From Grifola frondosa (taxonomy: Eukaryota > Basidiomycota > Agaricomycetes > Polyporales > Grifolaceae), in NCBI GenBank assembly GCA_001683735.1, contig LUGG01000006.1, positions 1,736,001 to 1,800,000 of the forward strand: a stretch of DNA of 64,000 nucleotides. Direction: 5' to 3'. A program made the translations under genes and the position numbers. Shown in pieces: positions 34,867 to 46,620 of the stretch (its first letter is position 1; each line of letters begins with the position of its first letter). The notes under the pieces were generated by a model, which did no database searches, was not told the origin of the DNA, and was given only the letters and a program-made list of their open reading frames with translations.

Positions 34867-37147
34867 ATGTCTGGCCCTCACACTGAAGCTCCTCGTCCTC
34901 AGATACCTCCTCTCCCCGCTGCCTCAAAACCACCTCATCCTTCGACGTCTCACCGTGCCAAGCCATGCAGCCGGGAATACAGTGCCCACAAAATGAAGGA
35001 GAACAAACGAGACAACACCCGCATTCAAGTGAATCTCGAGATGCAGAGTCTTCTCGTCGAGCTTACCGTCGATAAATTCTTGGAGGAATTTGTCGATGGT
35101 ACGCACCCCCCTGATACCAAGAAATTCCAATTTGTAGTAGATACCGGCTCGAAGAAAACATCGTATTTGGGACTTGTGAGTCGATAAATCATGTACTTAG
35201 GTTTTGGCACTGATCGTCTTATATAGTGCAAAGGATTCAACGAAGCTATGGCTAAAGTAAAGCACAAGGAGAAACGACATGCCGCCAGGATCACTTGTCG
35301 CTGGCCAGACCTGACTACCGACGCTGGACCCGAGGAAAAGCGAAATATAAAGCAGCCCGACATCTGCATATATCCGTCCACGCCAGAGGCTATAGCGGCA
35401 TGTACACTCAGCGATGATACGATTTCGACCAGCACATATCCGAACATGAAGAGGACACGAGGTTTGTTCGGGAGAGTGTCCTGGTCCATGTTGTCAATAC
35501 CAGTGGAGGTCACGCTGGATCCAACTATGGCACCGTTTTCGTATGCGGACAAAAAGGAATGGCTTCCGGATAATGAGAATGCACAGAATGCAAGAGGACA
35601 GCTCGCATACTACGCTCGCCAAATTCTAGCCCGCCAGCACCGTCAGTTCCTATTTATGATCGTCATTATCAAAGATCATGCTCGTCTTCTGCGCTGGGAC
35701 CGTGTCGGGGCTGTCGTCTCGAAACCGTTCGACTACGTCAAGTCTCCGGAGACGTTGGGTGGCTTCGTGTGGCGGTATTCCGTGATGACACCGGCTCAAC
35801 GCGGATTAGACCCTACGGTGACTCCTGCGACGAAGGACGAGGTAATACTACTCAAAGCATATGCCAATGCACTCCATGGCAGCAAGACCCATTTGAAGAC
35901 AGCGGTGAATAACATATTCAGCGACGGATGGCCAATCCACAAGATCGAGCTTGACGCGGATGGCTTCGTCCACATGGACAACGCTCTCACAACAACGACC
36001 ATAACGGAGGACGTCCCCGTCGAGCAAGTTATAGGTAAGGAGGGTCATGCTGAAAAGCAAGACCGGTCAAAACGATACCTTCTCGTCGGCCGCGCCATGA
36101 ATACAAGTATTTCCCCGACTGGCCGAGGTACCAAATGCTTCGTCGCCTACGACATGACGACGAAGAAAGCGGTGATGTTGAAGGATACATGGCGGCCGGT
36201 GTCTTCGAATGCCCATCCAGAAGGTGAGGTATACATGCGGCTCTACGAGCGAAACGTACGTCGCAACATCGCTACCTTATTGTATTGCAGAGATGTGGGT
36301 GGCGAGCACGCGCAAAAAACTCGCACGCATGAGTGGCCGAAGAAGTCTCGCCCGATGACTCTCCCTCGGATCCATTATCGTCTAGTATTCAAAGAAATCG
36401 CACGCCCTCTTGAGAGTCATGTAGATTCTGGTGAAATGGCGGAAACCATACTGTCAGCCCTGGAAGGTAAGCTCTGGCTTTCACATTCGCATCAGAGTAC
36501 TCTACAAACTCACCATCGACTCAGCGCATCAAGAAGCTTGGGAGATGGGTGAAGTCTTGCACCGGGACATCAGCGATGGAAACATAGTGATATACGATGA
36601 CCCCGTCAGCGGTGAATCCAACGGTTTGCTCATCGACTGGGATCTCGCGAAATTCAAGGAGGATTTGGAGAAGTCACCCACTCAAAAATCCCGCGCTGTA
36701 CATCCACCACATTTCATTGCATATCTGTCTAAATATCTGATCATCCTCGTATTCACCAGGGAACATGGCAATTCATGTCGGCACTCTTGCTCCAGATCCC
36801 GACCAAGCCACACGAAGTCTCCGACGATCTAGAGTCATTCATCCATCTCGTCAACTGGCTCACGTTCAAATACCACGAAAACGACTGTTCCTATCTTCCC
36901 GCCCAACTCGGCACTGCAATGTTCAACATGTACGACCTCTTCCATACCTCTCCTGATGGTTTCGACATCGGCGGACTGGGGAAACTCACCACTAATGTGT
37001 CGGGAATCCCCCCTGTTGCACTCGTTCACGATATAAGATACGGCCGGAAATCGGGACATACATTACTCCTGGAATCCTTGGCCCTTCTTGTGCGACAACA
37101 CTACGAAGAAGTCCGCGCAAAGGATCTCATCTTTTCCTGGAGGCGCG
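34867..37147 (+). pseudogene. FunK1 kinase K5, left part (split by a KDZ element)
   Basis: Exons: 34867-35175, 35227-36466, 36525-36697 and 36760-37147, all in phase. ATG MSGPHTEAPRPQIPP (an upstream in-frame ATG lies at 34858). Motifs: SPTGRGTKCF near residue 400, AVMLKDTWRP, HRDISDGNIVIYDD near 528, IDWDLAKF near 553, GTWQFMSALLLQIPTKPHEV from 575. The coding sequence stops matching its relatives at codon 704, exactly at the 8-bp duplication GAGGCGCG. The rest is at 52632-52984. Unlike K1-K4 there is no frame break. Read into the transposon, the frame continues to a stop at 37326 and would give a truncated protein lacking the basic tail but keeping all catalytic motifs. Confidence 0.9.
37140..37147. 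repeat. Left target-site duplication (GAGGCGCG)
   Basis: Identical to 52624-52631. Eight base pairs, the size reported for KDZ/Zisupton insertions. Confidence 0.9.
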
Positions 37148-37172
37148 TAGAGATTCAGTTAGCCAGATACAT
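37148..37172 (+). repeat. Left terminal inverted repeat of the KDZ element
   Basis: Starts TAGAGATTCAG. Pairs with the right end, allowing one gap and several mismatches in about 25 bp. Confidence 0.75.
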
Positions 37173-37324
37173 CCGGTACATCACCTTCACCTGTGCCGGA
37201 TACACCCGGGAGGTGGGCTCACCTCCTGCTTTTGCCCTTGCATTGGGTCAGATACATCTCGCCAATTCGGATACAACCGAGATTGCGAGATGCATCGGAC
37301 TCCACGCTTCAATTATGGCAAAAT

Positions 37325-37400
37325 AGATGCATTTGGCCCGGATCGAACCCGCGACTTTGGAAAGCAAAGCACATACCTGATACAACTGCGCCATGAAGGC
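37325..37400 (-). pseudogene. tRNA-like sequence with Pol III A and B boxes
   Basis: On the minus strand GCCTTCATGGCGCAGTTG resembles a 5' half with an A box, and GGGTTCGATCC is a perfect B box. A TTTCCAAA anticodon-arm-like piece recalls tRNA-Gly(UCC). The acceptor does not close and the T stem is mismatched, so it is a degenerate tRNA or SINE-like head inside the left end of the KDZ element. Confidence 0.5.
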
Positions 37401-37460
37401 TTTACAAATCTATATGGAGCTATTCTAATATCCACTCATTTTGGCGTGGTGCTCGATATA

Positions 37461-37550
37461 TCCATCCCGCCGCCCATATACATCCCGCCGCCCATATACA
37501 TCCTGCCTCCCATATACATCCAGCTGTCCATATCCATCCCACCTCCCTTC
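37461..37550 (-). repeat. Left subterminal tandem array of the KDZ element
   Basis: About five copies of an 18-bp unit (CATCCCGCCGCCCATATA). Its reverse complement resembles the unit of the right-end array (GATACATATGGCGGYG), so the two arrays face each other as expected for transposase-binding sites. Confidence 0.7.
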
Positions 37551-38344
37551 CTCATTCATGCAGGTCGGATATTCATACATACCAAGATCATTTCATCTTA
37601 TAACTACATGCTCACATGTATACATAAAGTAGTACACTCTTACATGTATAGTAATAATCCAGCATTCCTTTCCCCTCCGTTATAGTGGACAACTGTCCAA
37701 ACAGAGCTCTGTGCCGGCTTGCGCACGCGGGTAATGTCCCAAGCTCAAATACGAAGCGCGCCAAAACCGTGCGCACGGATCTCTTCGAAATTGTGTGCGC
37801 GCATCTCTTCATTGAAGTGTATGCAAATTCAATCATTTACCTAATTGCGCATGCACTTTCTGTGTGTCCTCTCAGCACAAAATACAATGCACACCAGCAT
37901 CATGCACATAGATTTCTTCAAAGTTATGCATGCAGCGTGCAGACCTCTTCAAAAAAACACCGTGCATCATAATCGTGCGCGAGTCTCTCTTCAACGCAAA
38001 TTGAACTGTTTGCTTAATTGCGCGGGTACATTTTGTGCATCTCGCAAGCTCGTGCATACATGCGCTTCCGTCGCGCTTCTAATAATACGAAAACACCGAA
38101 ATCCATTACAGTACTCAATGCCACCATCCTACATACTAATCCACATCCGTAATGCTTACCCTAAGGTCCAGCACTGTAACCGCATTCTACCAAACACGTT
38201 AGTGTAGTGCTAACTGCATTTGTTCAATACTTACCGTCTCTATCCTATTTGCGAACGAAATCCGCCCCAACGACAACAACCGCGAATAACGACATGCTTG
38301 CCTAGATTATAATGAGTACGGCACCACCTACGCGAATATCTGAC
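37551..38344. other. KDZ element left internal region, no gene recognised
   Basis: Open frames on both strands are Cys/His-rich but with no clear start, domain or splice model. It probably contains the transposase 3' UTR. Confidence 0.45.
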
Positions 38345-41300
38345 TCACTTTCGCGCATATGCGGCTGCCCCATGGTCTCCGCCCTTATCCAACTCCTCCG
38401 CTTTCCTCAGCCAGTCGCGCTCGAAGTATAAGAAAAATCGCAATGTCCGCCGCATTTCCTCCTCGACCAGCAACACTTCCTCGTGCCAACGCGCCTTGAG
38501 GGCATTTGATCTGAACCAGTGAACGCGCAGTGCTTTCCCGATGCACGTCAGTCCTAAATCCTCTGTGGAATATTCGTGTACATACCGTCCTCGAAAAACT
38601 CCTCATATCCCCCCGCAGCTTGACCTTCCACAAAAGAAAAGTTCTCCCAGATCCACGAAGGTGCTTCCTTGCTTTGCCCGATTTGTTGTTGCGCCGAATA
38701 CATTGTGAACTTGCGGACATCTTCACGCTTCAGTTCCCTGTATGTAGGATCGTTAGCATTCATACCCAGCATTACCATAATCCGTCGCGCGCGGCGATAT
38801 TCGTCGGCCGCTCTGTTGATGGCTAGTTGCTTCTGCCGGATTTGGTTTGTTGCCCGAGTATTCGCCCTTTGGCCCGAAACATTATGTTTCGCGATCTTGA
38901 AAGCCTCGTTAGTGATGATGTGAGTGCGCACATCGTCCAGGGCATCGTTCGCTTGAGATTGTCGCAATTTCTGTTCTACCTCGATTGCACCGGCCAAATG
39001 TTGTGGTTGCGCACGGCCGGATCGTACGACGATGGCACATCTATCTGGATCGCATCGACCTCGAACCACGCCGTACTTTTTGTACGCTGCGCGTCATCCT
39101 CCGGCTCCGGGTCACGCTTGCGCTTCCCTTTGGCGTTGCTGGTGGAATCAGTGACGGAGTCTTCGTTCTTGTCGTCTACTGCAGGCGCGGCCAAAGGAAA
39201 TGATCTGGAGAAAGGACCGGGTGATTCCTCTTCTACAGCCTTCGCCGCCTCGTCGACCAACGGGGACAGATATCGATCCGATATATCTCTCCATTCCTTC
39301 CACTTCGCTGCGAACTGCTTGCGCTTATCGTCCAGCTCAGAGTGCCCACTATCCGTGCCATAATCATCTTGAATTGCGGTGAGAAGTGATAATCTAGCCA
39401 GTGTATGTCAGCAGTGCTGCTCGAAAGCAGAGGTCCTACGCACTTTTGAGTCTGGAGAGAGATGCCTTGCTCAATAGCCTCCACTAGACCCGGTGTCGCC
39501 GAATGATTGGGATCCGTTCGTGTGTTGAGATGCGCCAACATTTGTTTTTGTGTCAGGGCTGCGGCGCTTCGTCAGAACGGCAAAGGTCATCTGAACATTT
39601 ACTCACCTGCCTCCGGCGAGGCTCATACACATTCTCTAGGTCCTTGTGTTTCCCCATATCGACCACTTTCCGCAGCCACTCATCCTCCTGCTGCTTCCAG
39701 TTTGCTAATTTCTCCGTGCTCACGTTTTCCTCCACACTGACCAGATGATCAGTTGCCACCTTCAGCTGCTTGACCGCACGTTCGTGTTTGCTTGATAACG
39801 ATCGACCTGTGCAATGTACATCAGTAGTATACGTCAAATTCAGCAATGAAGACCACACTTAAGCTGTGAACGCGGCGGATGTTCATGTCGGAGTGATGAT
39901 CGTTGATCACGTCGTGGCGGTGACCCGACGTCATTTCTCGAGTCCGCGAAGCTAAGGCGTTGAGGGTAGCCCAAATCCTCTCAGGAGCTTCACCATCAGT
40001 CATCCCCACCCCTGGCAACCAATAGTAAGAGAACTTGAACCGACATTGCGCGATGTGAGCCGGCAAATGGAATTTGCCAACCGCTGCCAACGTCTGAGGC
40101 AAGCGGTAAGACTGTATCGAGGGGAGGTCTATCGCACGTCGTGCAATCCAATGTAGGCGTGCGGCCAAATGAATTCGGTATTGACAATTGATATCGTAGC
40201 CGGAAACGTGTAATCGAAGTCCCATCCATGGCTGTAACGCGGAAAGCATTGCAAAATCAACATTCGCGAATCTGCGCCATCGGTTAGATCATAAGTGTGC
40301 GAGCATACCGTGGTGCATACCTTTCGCCTTTCTGCAGGTCCACGCCACCACACGGAAGCACGAACATGTGGCGAGCGCACGACAACCCAACTGTTCCTGA
40401 TATTCGCCCGCCGTACCGCCCGTAGCCCAACGCCCCGAACTTGTGGCATGTGGTAGGCTGATAAACTGTTAGCGTTCATGTCTGACGAAACAGAAAATCG
40501 CTCACCTCTTTTTGAATCGGCCCAAGCCGCTTTTGATACAAGTCGAACTCTCGCTCATTCGCTAGTACGCTGCCCCAAGGGTCAGCGGTAGATCGTTCGG
40601 GTCCATGGGTTTCTCGCGTTGATTTTGATGGAAGTTGCCATCCACGGTATGAAAAAGAGCGTCCAGAAAACTAGATATCAACGTATTAAGCACAATCCAT
40701 TATAATGAATTAGGTATCACGCTCACCGTTGCCCTTCCGGTCTCGTTCGCCAGTGTGGATCCATGTTGATGCCCGGCTGTGGGCATGCTGGACACAACAC
40801 CGCGAGACTGCCCCTTGGCAAATGAATTTGCGGCTGTGTGCCTGCTCGTTTGACCGATCGTAAAAATGTAAATTCACGAGCAGCCGTCAAAAGCTCTCGA
40901 TAGCGGTCCTGTACGCCCGTCACGTCAGCGCGCAATCCCTCACAACCAGATCCACTCACCGGAACACTGTCGGGAGCCACGTTGTCCGTAGTCCGCCGCA
41001 GAAAAGTGTAGTAGTCGTGCGCATTCATCTGCGACTGCAGAGATAGCAAATGGAAGTCGCGGAGCATACTGATCGCGAAAGCCGTCATCGGACGTTCCCA
41101 GGATGCAGGAAACAACCCAAATTTGATCAGCTGAAGGGGTCTGCTAGTGGCGGACGACCGTCGGACAGACGACAAGCGCAAAAATGCACAGACATGGAAT
41201 GCACGCCATGGGCATGAACTACCGTCATGCGGCGAGGTTCTGATAACGAATTAGGGCATATGGAACCTTCATGACCCAATCGGATAACGAGACCGAGCTC

Positions 41301-41872
41301 TCCAAGAGCACGTCGACGCCAAAAACGCTCGTGGCATCCCACTCTTCTACTCGGTGGAAAGGGGTGTTGAAATGGTCGGCGATGATGCATTTGCGACACG
41401 AGGAGGATGAGTGATAACAGTCGAAGCAACGGTACATTGGGTCCTCTGTACCGCATGCAGACTTGCACTTCGCGCACGAGCATGTCTCTCCGCCGGTTCC
41501 AGACGTTGGACCTTGTTCTCGTTGCAAAATCCCTGCCAAGGCTTGCGTCGCCCAATCTTTGAGAAATTGGGCCATGCGCACGGAAGGTGGCTATGAGTAG
41601 AATTAGTAAATCATCAGAGTCGCCACCGTGCTACGCACAATTGTATTGTTGACCGTAGCATTGCCACTTTGCACCTTCGACGGCTGTGACTCCTTCGCAT
41701 ATGGTGCGGGTAAAGCCCCAGGTTGATCCCCAACTCCAACCTTTCGAGCCGCCCAAGGATCAGGGGACACTGACGCCGAGGAAGATGAAGCCGCAGATTG
41801 GAATATATTTGATAGCCCAAACAGCCCGCTTTGCTTCGCGCGGACTTTGCTCGCCTTAGGTTTGGTCGCCAT
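38345..41872 (-). CDS. KDZ-superfamily transposase with CxC2 cysteine cluster
   Basis: DDE-type transposase of the Kyakuja-Dileera-Zisupton group. ATG at 41872 (MATKPKASKVRAK). In order: a CxC2-type cysteine cluster (CSCAKCKSAC, CFDCYH, CRKC), LGHEGSICPN, HFCAC, CPACPQPGIN, a HTVDGNF segment (first catalytic Asp region), TTCHKFGA, YDINCQY (second Asp), GKFHLPAH, PGVGMTDGEAPERIWA (Glu), and SRTREMTSGHRHDVINDHHS. A Lys/Glu-rich coiled coil and a charged C terminus end at a TGA at 38345. There are about ten exons. One base is missing at three sites: AAAAA 41321-41325, GGGG 41135-41138 and GGG 40579-40581. All three lie in homopolymers, and each restored base returns the family sequence. If these are assembly slips, the transposase may be intact. 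Confidence 0.92.
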
Positions 41873-42259
41873 AGGTCATGTCGTCGAACTGAAGGTAGAA
41901 ACGAAGTCAAAATCCTTCATGAAAAAGCACGTGACCCGCACATTTGCCAGGCAGCCGCATTCCATATCAACACCCGCGTTCACCGACAATCGCTCGTTTT
42001 CAATGCGAGGGGCCGTACTACGTCCAGCGGGGACCAGTATTGGTTACTTTCGCAGATACACGCCGTACAACACGGAATACATATTACAAAGCTCAGGCAG
42101 CGCTGCTTCCCCCCCCCCCCCCTACATATTCTCCTGAAATACAGACGACAGGTTACCTTAATTGTCTTCACCATGGGCTTCCGGCTCCGTATACGAATGC
42201 AGAAAGATCCAATACTGCAATCCTGACATCAGTCAAGAAAGCGGTGTATAAAAAGTCAA

Positions 42260-42937
42260 TTATCGTACCGGTAGGTTACGGCGTGCCCAACGATCGATTT
42301 CTAAAAGACGCGCTTCGATCGGACGAGCAGGTTCCTTCGCAGCATCTTCAATCTTCCGGATGAACATCTCCCAACCTTCTACATAATCCTCCCGGTCCTC
42401 ACAAAAGAATATGTAAATCCTAGCGAGGTCGTGCACGATAGCGCGCCCATACTCCGGCACCACGCGCACTACGTCAGGGCTTCCGAGACGCGCGATCCAT
42501 TGTTCGAACTGTGCTGAGGGGAACAGTTGTTCAGCGGACAGTGGGAGATTGAACTTGTCGAAGACGTGAATTTTCTGTTAAAAGATGATATGTGCATGAC
42601 TTACGCGTTTGTCGACCTGCGATGGCAACCCCTCCATCTCAATGTAACACTCCGGCAACTGGGTGACACCTGCGCGGTTGAAGGACATCGACCAGTGCAT
42701 GGAGAGGCCGCACTCCTTGCGCAAGGATGCGGCATTCGACGTGAATGAGGGGTTGGTCGACGAGAATTCTACCCGCACTGTCACACCACGTACGTCTTGA
42801 TCCAAACGGACGTGGGGGGAAGACGATGCAGGTGCAGAGGAACGCGAGCGGGACTGGCGTAATCTTGAGAGAAACTGAGCGCGACGGCGCGCCATGTACG
42901 ACGTAGGGCTGTCGGGAGAGCTACGAACACGCGGCAT
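42260..42937 (-). CDS. KDZ-element cargo protein A, small, unknown (about 215 aa)
   Basis: ATG at 42937 (MPRVRSSPDSPTSYMARRRA). The Arg/Ser-rich N-terminal third looks like a basic DNA- or RNA-binding tail; the C-terminal part (FEQWIARLGSPDVVRVV, then ARIYIFFCEDREDYVEGWE) is folded-looking and helical. The two halves join in phase through a GTAAGT...TTTTAACAG segment of only 30 nt (42604-42575) that contains a TAA, so either this is a very short intron or bases are missing. It lies beside the transposase gene on the same strand, so co-expression is plausible. No family recognised. Confidence 0.6.
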
Positions 42938-44534
42938 TCAGGAATCAGCTAGTGAATAGTGGGGGATTAGTCTTAAGTCCTGCGGCAGAACATTTACATC
43001 CACGTACCGGATGAACAGGGGTGGATCAAGTACACCTGAGAAGACAAGATTATTCGTGAGATCAGGATAAAAAATGAAGCATGCACCGATATTCCGCAAT
43101 GCAAGCCGGACTGTGAAATCCGTGGCATTCGTCCAGACGAGTGATCCAGAAAGAACCCTGGAGGTCCAGAGGGAAAGCATGCGGCCAAACAAGGGGTTTC
43201 GTGGCAGGCGGTCGTGGGATGCTCAAACAGCAGGTGGTACCTGCCGGAGCGTATCCCGGGCCATCGAGCTCGCCAGACGGTTATGCGTCTGGGTCTCGGT
43301 GGGTTTCATGGCCACGTGCGGGGGAGAGAGAGCGGGGAGAGTGTGAGCGAGAGCGAGAGGCCCACGGAAGAGCGTGGAGAAGAGAGCGGTTGGCAGAGCA
43401 AGCTAGAGTGACGAAGGAGTGGCAAGGAGAGCGGCAGAGAGAAGGAGCGACGAGGAGAGCGGCAGAGAGGAGAGCGAGGGAGATGGCGGGGAAGTGCGAG
43501 CGGCGGCGAGGAAAGCGAGCGAGAGTGGCGGGGAAGAGAGGCTGGGAGAGCGAGGGCGGGAGCGGGGACATAGAGCCAGAAACGGGGGGGGAGGCATCGT
43601 TCAGCTCGAAGGCTGAACGCAACTCCGATGGTCCGTGCGTGGGAGCTGATGACGACTTGGCGCTTAAGCGTACTGGGCGCTGAGCTGCCATTTTGGCGCT
43701 CACTGCTCAGCGCCCAGTCACACCACTTCGGCGCTCAGGTGACTGGGTGGCTTTGGCGCGGAGCTTCAATGCCTTCCCACGCACGGGCCAGCCAGGCGCT
43801 CAGTCCTCTGACTTCCGCCTCTGACTTCTGCCTCACTCCCCTTCCCCAATCCGGCCTCCATCCTCACTGTCTTCTGCTTGCAGCTCGCTGTTCGCCTCCC
43901 CTATCCTTCTCCGCACGCCTCGACGTCACGATACGCCTCCCTCACTGCTTCTTAGTTCCTTCGCGTCCTCTTGGTTCCCTCGCGTCCTCACCATACTCTG
44001 TAAGTCCTGGACCTCGTCGCGCATACCTGGGCTGATACGCGTGCTCCCCAGTACGCCTTTGTTTTCTTCACAGGTCTTCGACGCGGCGCGTGAAGGGCTG
44101 GCACATACCAACCCTACACCGCCGTATACGCCTTGGCCCGGTAGACACCGTCTACTGTGTGCCTGGTCGTTGTCTCGTACGTCGTACGTCCATCCGCGTT
44201 CGTGGTCCCGGTCCGTGCCTCCCTCGGTTTCGTGCTCTCTGCTGGTGGTGGTTCCCCCGTGTCTCCCTCGGCGTCGTGTCCTTTCCCGTTGTGCCTCTTC
44301 TGTTCCCCCCAGCTCAACCCTTCGTGCGCGTGTGCGGTGATTTGGCTTGTTCTTCCAGGTATGATTCACTTATTTCTTCCGACCATTTCAGTGGGCTAAT
44401 CATGCGCGCTTGGCGATCGGTTTCGATTGTAGCTACGTCACTTGTTGTATTAGGGTTCGGTCATCCAATATACCTTTTTTTCTCTTGTGTAGGTCTCAGA
44501 ATGTAGTACATGTGTTTCTTGGGCGCGCGCTGAC
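42938..44534. other. KDZ element central spacer with purine tract and hairpin
   Basis: Separates minus-strand from plus-strand genes and so should hold both promoters. 43310-43600 is almost pure G/A on the plus strand (GAGAGAGAGCGGGGAGAG type). 43672-43718 holds a perfect 14-bp inverted repeat. An 84-codon minus frame at 42938-43192 (LVWTNATDFTVRLALRNIG) could be a 5' exon of the cargo A gene, but is not proven. Confidence 0.5.
43672..43718. repeat. Perfect 14-bp inverted repeat (hairpin)
   Basis: ACTGGGCGCTGAGC at 43672-43685 and its exact complement at 43705-43718, with a 19-nt loop. The loop and flanks carry further GGCGCTCA / GCGCTCAG half-sites. Confidence 0.75.
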
Positions 44535-46620
44535 AATGAGCAAAGAATCATGTCGCGAAATATGCAGGAGATTTCTCCTGAGCCAAAGCCTCGTCCCACG
44601 AACGAGCCCTCGATCGTAAGGGTCCATGATGTAGCATTGAAGCGCACCCACAAATTGCGTGCGTTTCTTTCTTTGTAGTTTCCTTTTCGCATCCGATGTT
44701 CAATTTTCAAATTTGGAATTAGGTTCAGGGCAGAAGATCCACGCCTACGATGCACTTGTGGCCGCCGAAAGTCTCAGTGACAGCTGCCTATGGACCACGC
44801 CCAATATGACGTGGGTGCCGAAGTTCCCTCTCGCTCGCCATGGTCTCCTAGAGATCATGCACGACGGCCGCTTCGGCCTTCACGAATATTCTCGCTGGCC
44901 GCAATATTATTCTCAAAACATCATTCACTGCGCTTGCATTCCCAGCACTGCTTCCCCTGAGTTCGCGCCGACCGTTCTCTTCCGATACATTCGCGAAGAG
45001 GATTTCGAACGCGATAAGCAATGCGGGGTCCAGGACGTTGGCTTCCTGCGGCCGCAGCTTATGTCCGAGCTGTTTCAAGGAGCTGAGCAAATCATCCAGC
45101 GCTGGGACCGTTCAGGCATGAACCGCAAGGCACACCGTGCGCCTGGAGACCGGATGAAGTTGGCGCTCCAGAATTCGATGGATCGTCTACGCCGGCTGCC
45201 TTCTGGATGGGAGACCGTACTCGTGATTGCTGCTCACGTCCAGCGGCTCTCGCTGGAGCTAGCAGGTTTCATTACCTGGAATGAAGTCGTCGCTCCACGA
45301 TGGGAGAATCCGTCCTTCGCCACGCATGATGTGCTCCCTGTCCTCGGCGCGTTCACGAACTCTCCCACCACGGCGATGATGTTCCATCGCGTCGGCTTAC
45401 CTGTGTGGCTCATCCAGCAACACACGCGCTCCCTCATCATCTATGACATCGTGGAGCCAGTCGGTCTGCCGTTCGACATGGACAACAACCCCACTCGTCC
45501 CTCATTAGTCAACATTTTCGACAACGGCCAAGGCATTGTGGCTGCCCCAGGCTATTGGACCGAGCTCATCCAGTGTGCGTTGATGAAGAACATCGGCGAC
45601 CGTCGTCTTGGATCTCTCCTCCCCCCTGCTCGTGAACAAGTCGTCAAGCGTCAGAAGCTCGACGAAGGCGCTGCCTTGCGGCAGCGCTCGAAGTCAACTC
45701 ATCGAGGCCCGAGGCGATCGCGCAGGAAGGCTGCTGCCGCAGGCAAGGAAAACGGCGGCGATGAGTCTCCTGCAGGCGAACACATCAGTCCGCCACCTAC
45801 CGTCGTCACTAATCTCACCCATCCGGCCGTCACACATTATCCTCCCCTTCCCCTCGTCGGCATGTCTTCGCCATGGATGCGTGCATTGCAGAGCATCTCT
45901 CCTGTCCCCCCGTCGGAGGATGCTCATAGATTTTTCTACGCGCCTCCTTTCCTCTTGTCCTCCATGCCGGGGGCAAACGCAGCTGATGAGGACGAGATGC
46001 TGAAGATCACGCGGTACATCCATAGTCTGGCTCGCATTCGCTCATTCTGCCGCTCCCGCATAATGGAGCCCACCCTCTCTGGCGACCCCCTCACGCTCAC
46101 GCAATGGCGTGATGCCCTGTGGGGCGAATATCTATATGATGCACACGCCGTGCCCCCTCCAAAGGTCTCTCCGGCCGCTGAGAGGCGCCACCACTCGAAG
46201 GTGGACGCTCGCCGACTTTTCGGCAAAGTTGGCCGCATCCCGACCTACTTCTCCGATGACGAGCCTATCGTCAGTGGCATCACGGTCTCGACAGCGGTGG
46301 CTCGCGATGACCGCCGCCTTCGTACGCTACTCCTCTGGGAGTGCCACGAGATCAATTTCAGGGGAGAGCTGTTGGCACTGGATGAGGTGCTCCTGGGATC
46401 CGCTGCGTGGTCGCCGTTGGCTAGATGGGCTCGGGAGAAGGAGGTTGCGAAGGTCTGGACGGCAGCTGGGGGAACAGCGGTGAGCGTGGTGCCATTGGAC
46501 TTCGAGACGCAGCGAGAGAGCTATAGATGGCGTGTTACCGTCCCCCGGCAGCACGCGCAGCAGGGATACCGTCGTCGCGTTCGTCTCGGTGCTTGCGTCC
46601 TGGCCATCACTCCCTCGTGA
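44535..46620 (+). CDS. KDZ-element cargo protein B, large, unknown
   Basis: A long open frame runs to a TGA at 46620 with clear coding character (WVPKFPLARHGLLEIMHDG, then HEYSRWPQYYSQNIIHCACI, then YTELIQCALM-like segments). The open frame begins at about 44659 without an ATG. An upstream ATG at 44535 followed by a GTAAGG...TTTGTAG intron (about 44618-44680) joins it in phase. A central basic stretch (VVKRQKLDEG, RGPRRSRRKAAAAGKE) looks like a nuclear localisation signal and splits an N-terminal globular domain from a C-terminal one (FRGELLALDEVLLG, ESYRWRVTVP). No catalytic motif is recognised, and the HxD signature of TET/JBP dioxygenases, known KDZ cargo, is absent. Confidence 0.65.

Noticed and set aside
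37461..37550. Short regularly spaced repeats as a CRISPR-like array
   Set aside because: The units are contiguous tandem repeats without unique spacers, and the genome is eukaryotic. They fit subterminal transposon repeats.
43281..43703. Open frames of 140 and 180 codons in the purine tract
   Set aside because: Low-complexity G/A sequence gives long open frames by chance. No domain, start or splice support.
44659..46620. Cargo protein B as a TET/JBP dioxygenase, known KDZ cargo
   Set aside because: No HxD...H iron-binding arrangement or RxxG 2-oxoglutarate motif can be seen. Left as unknown.
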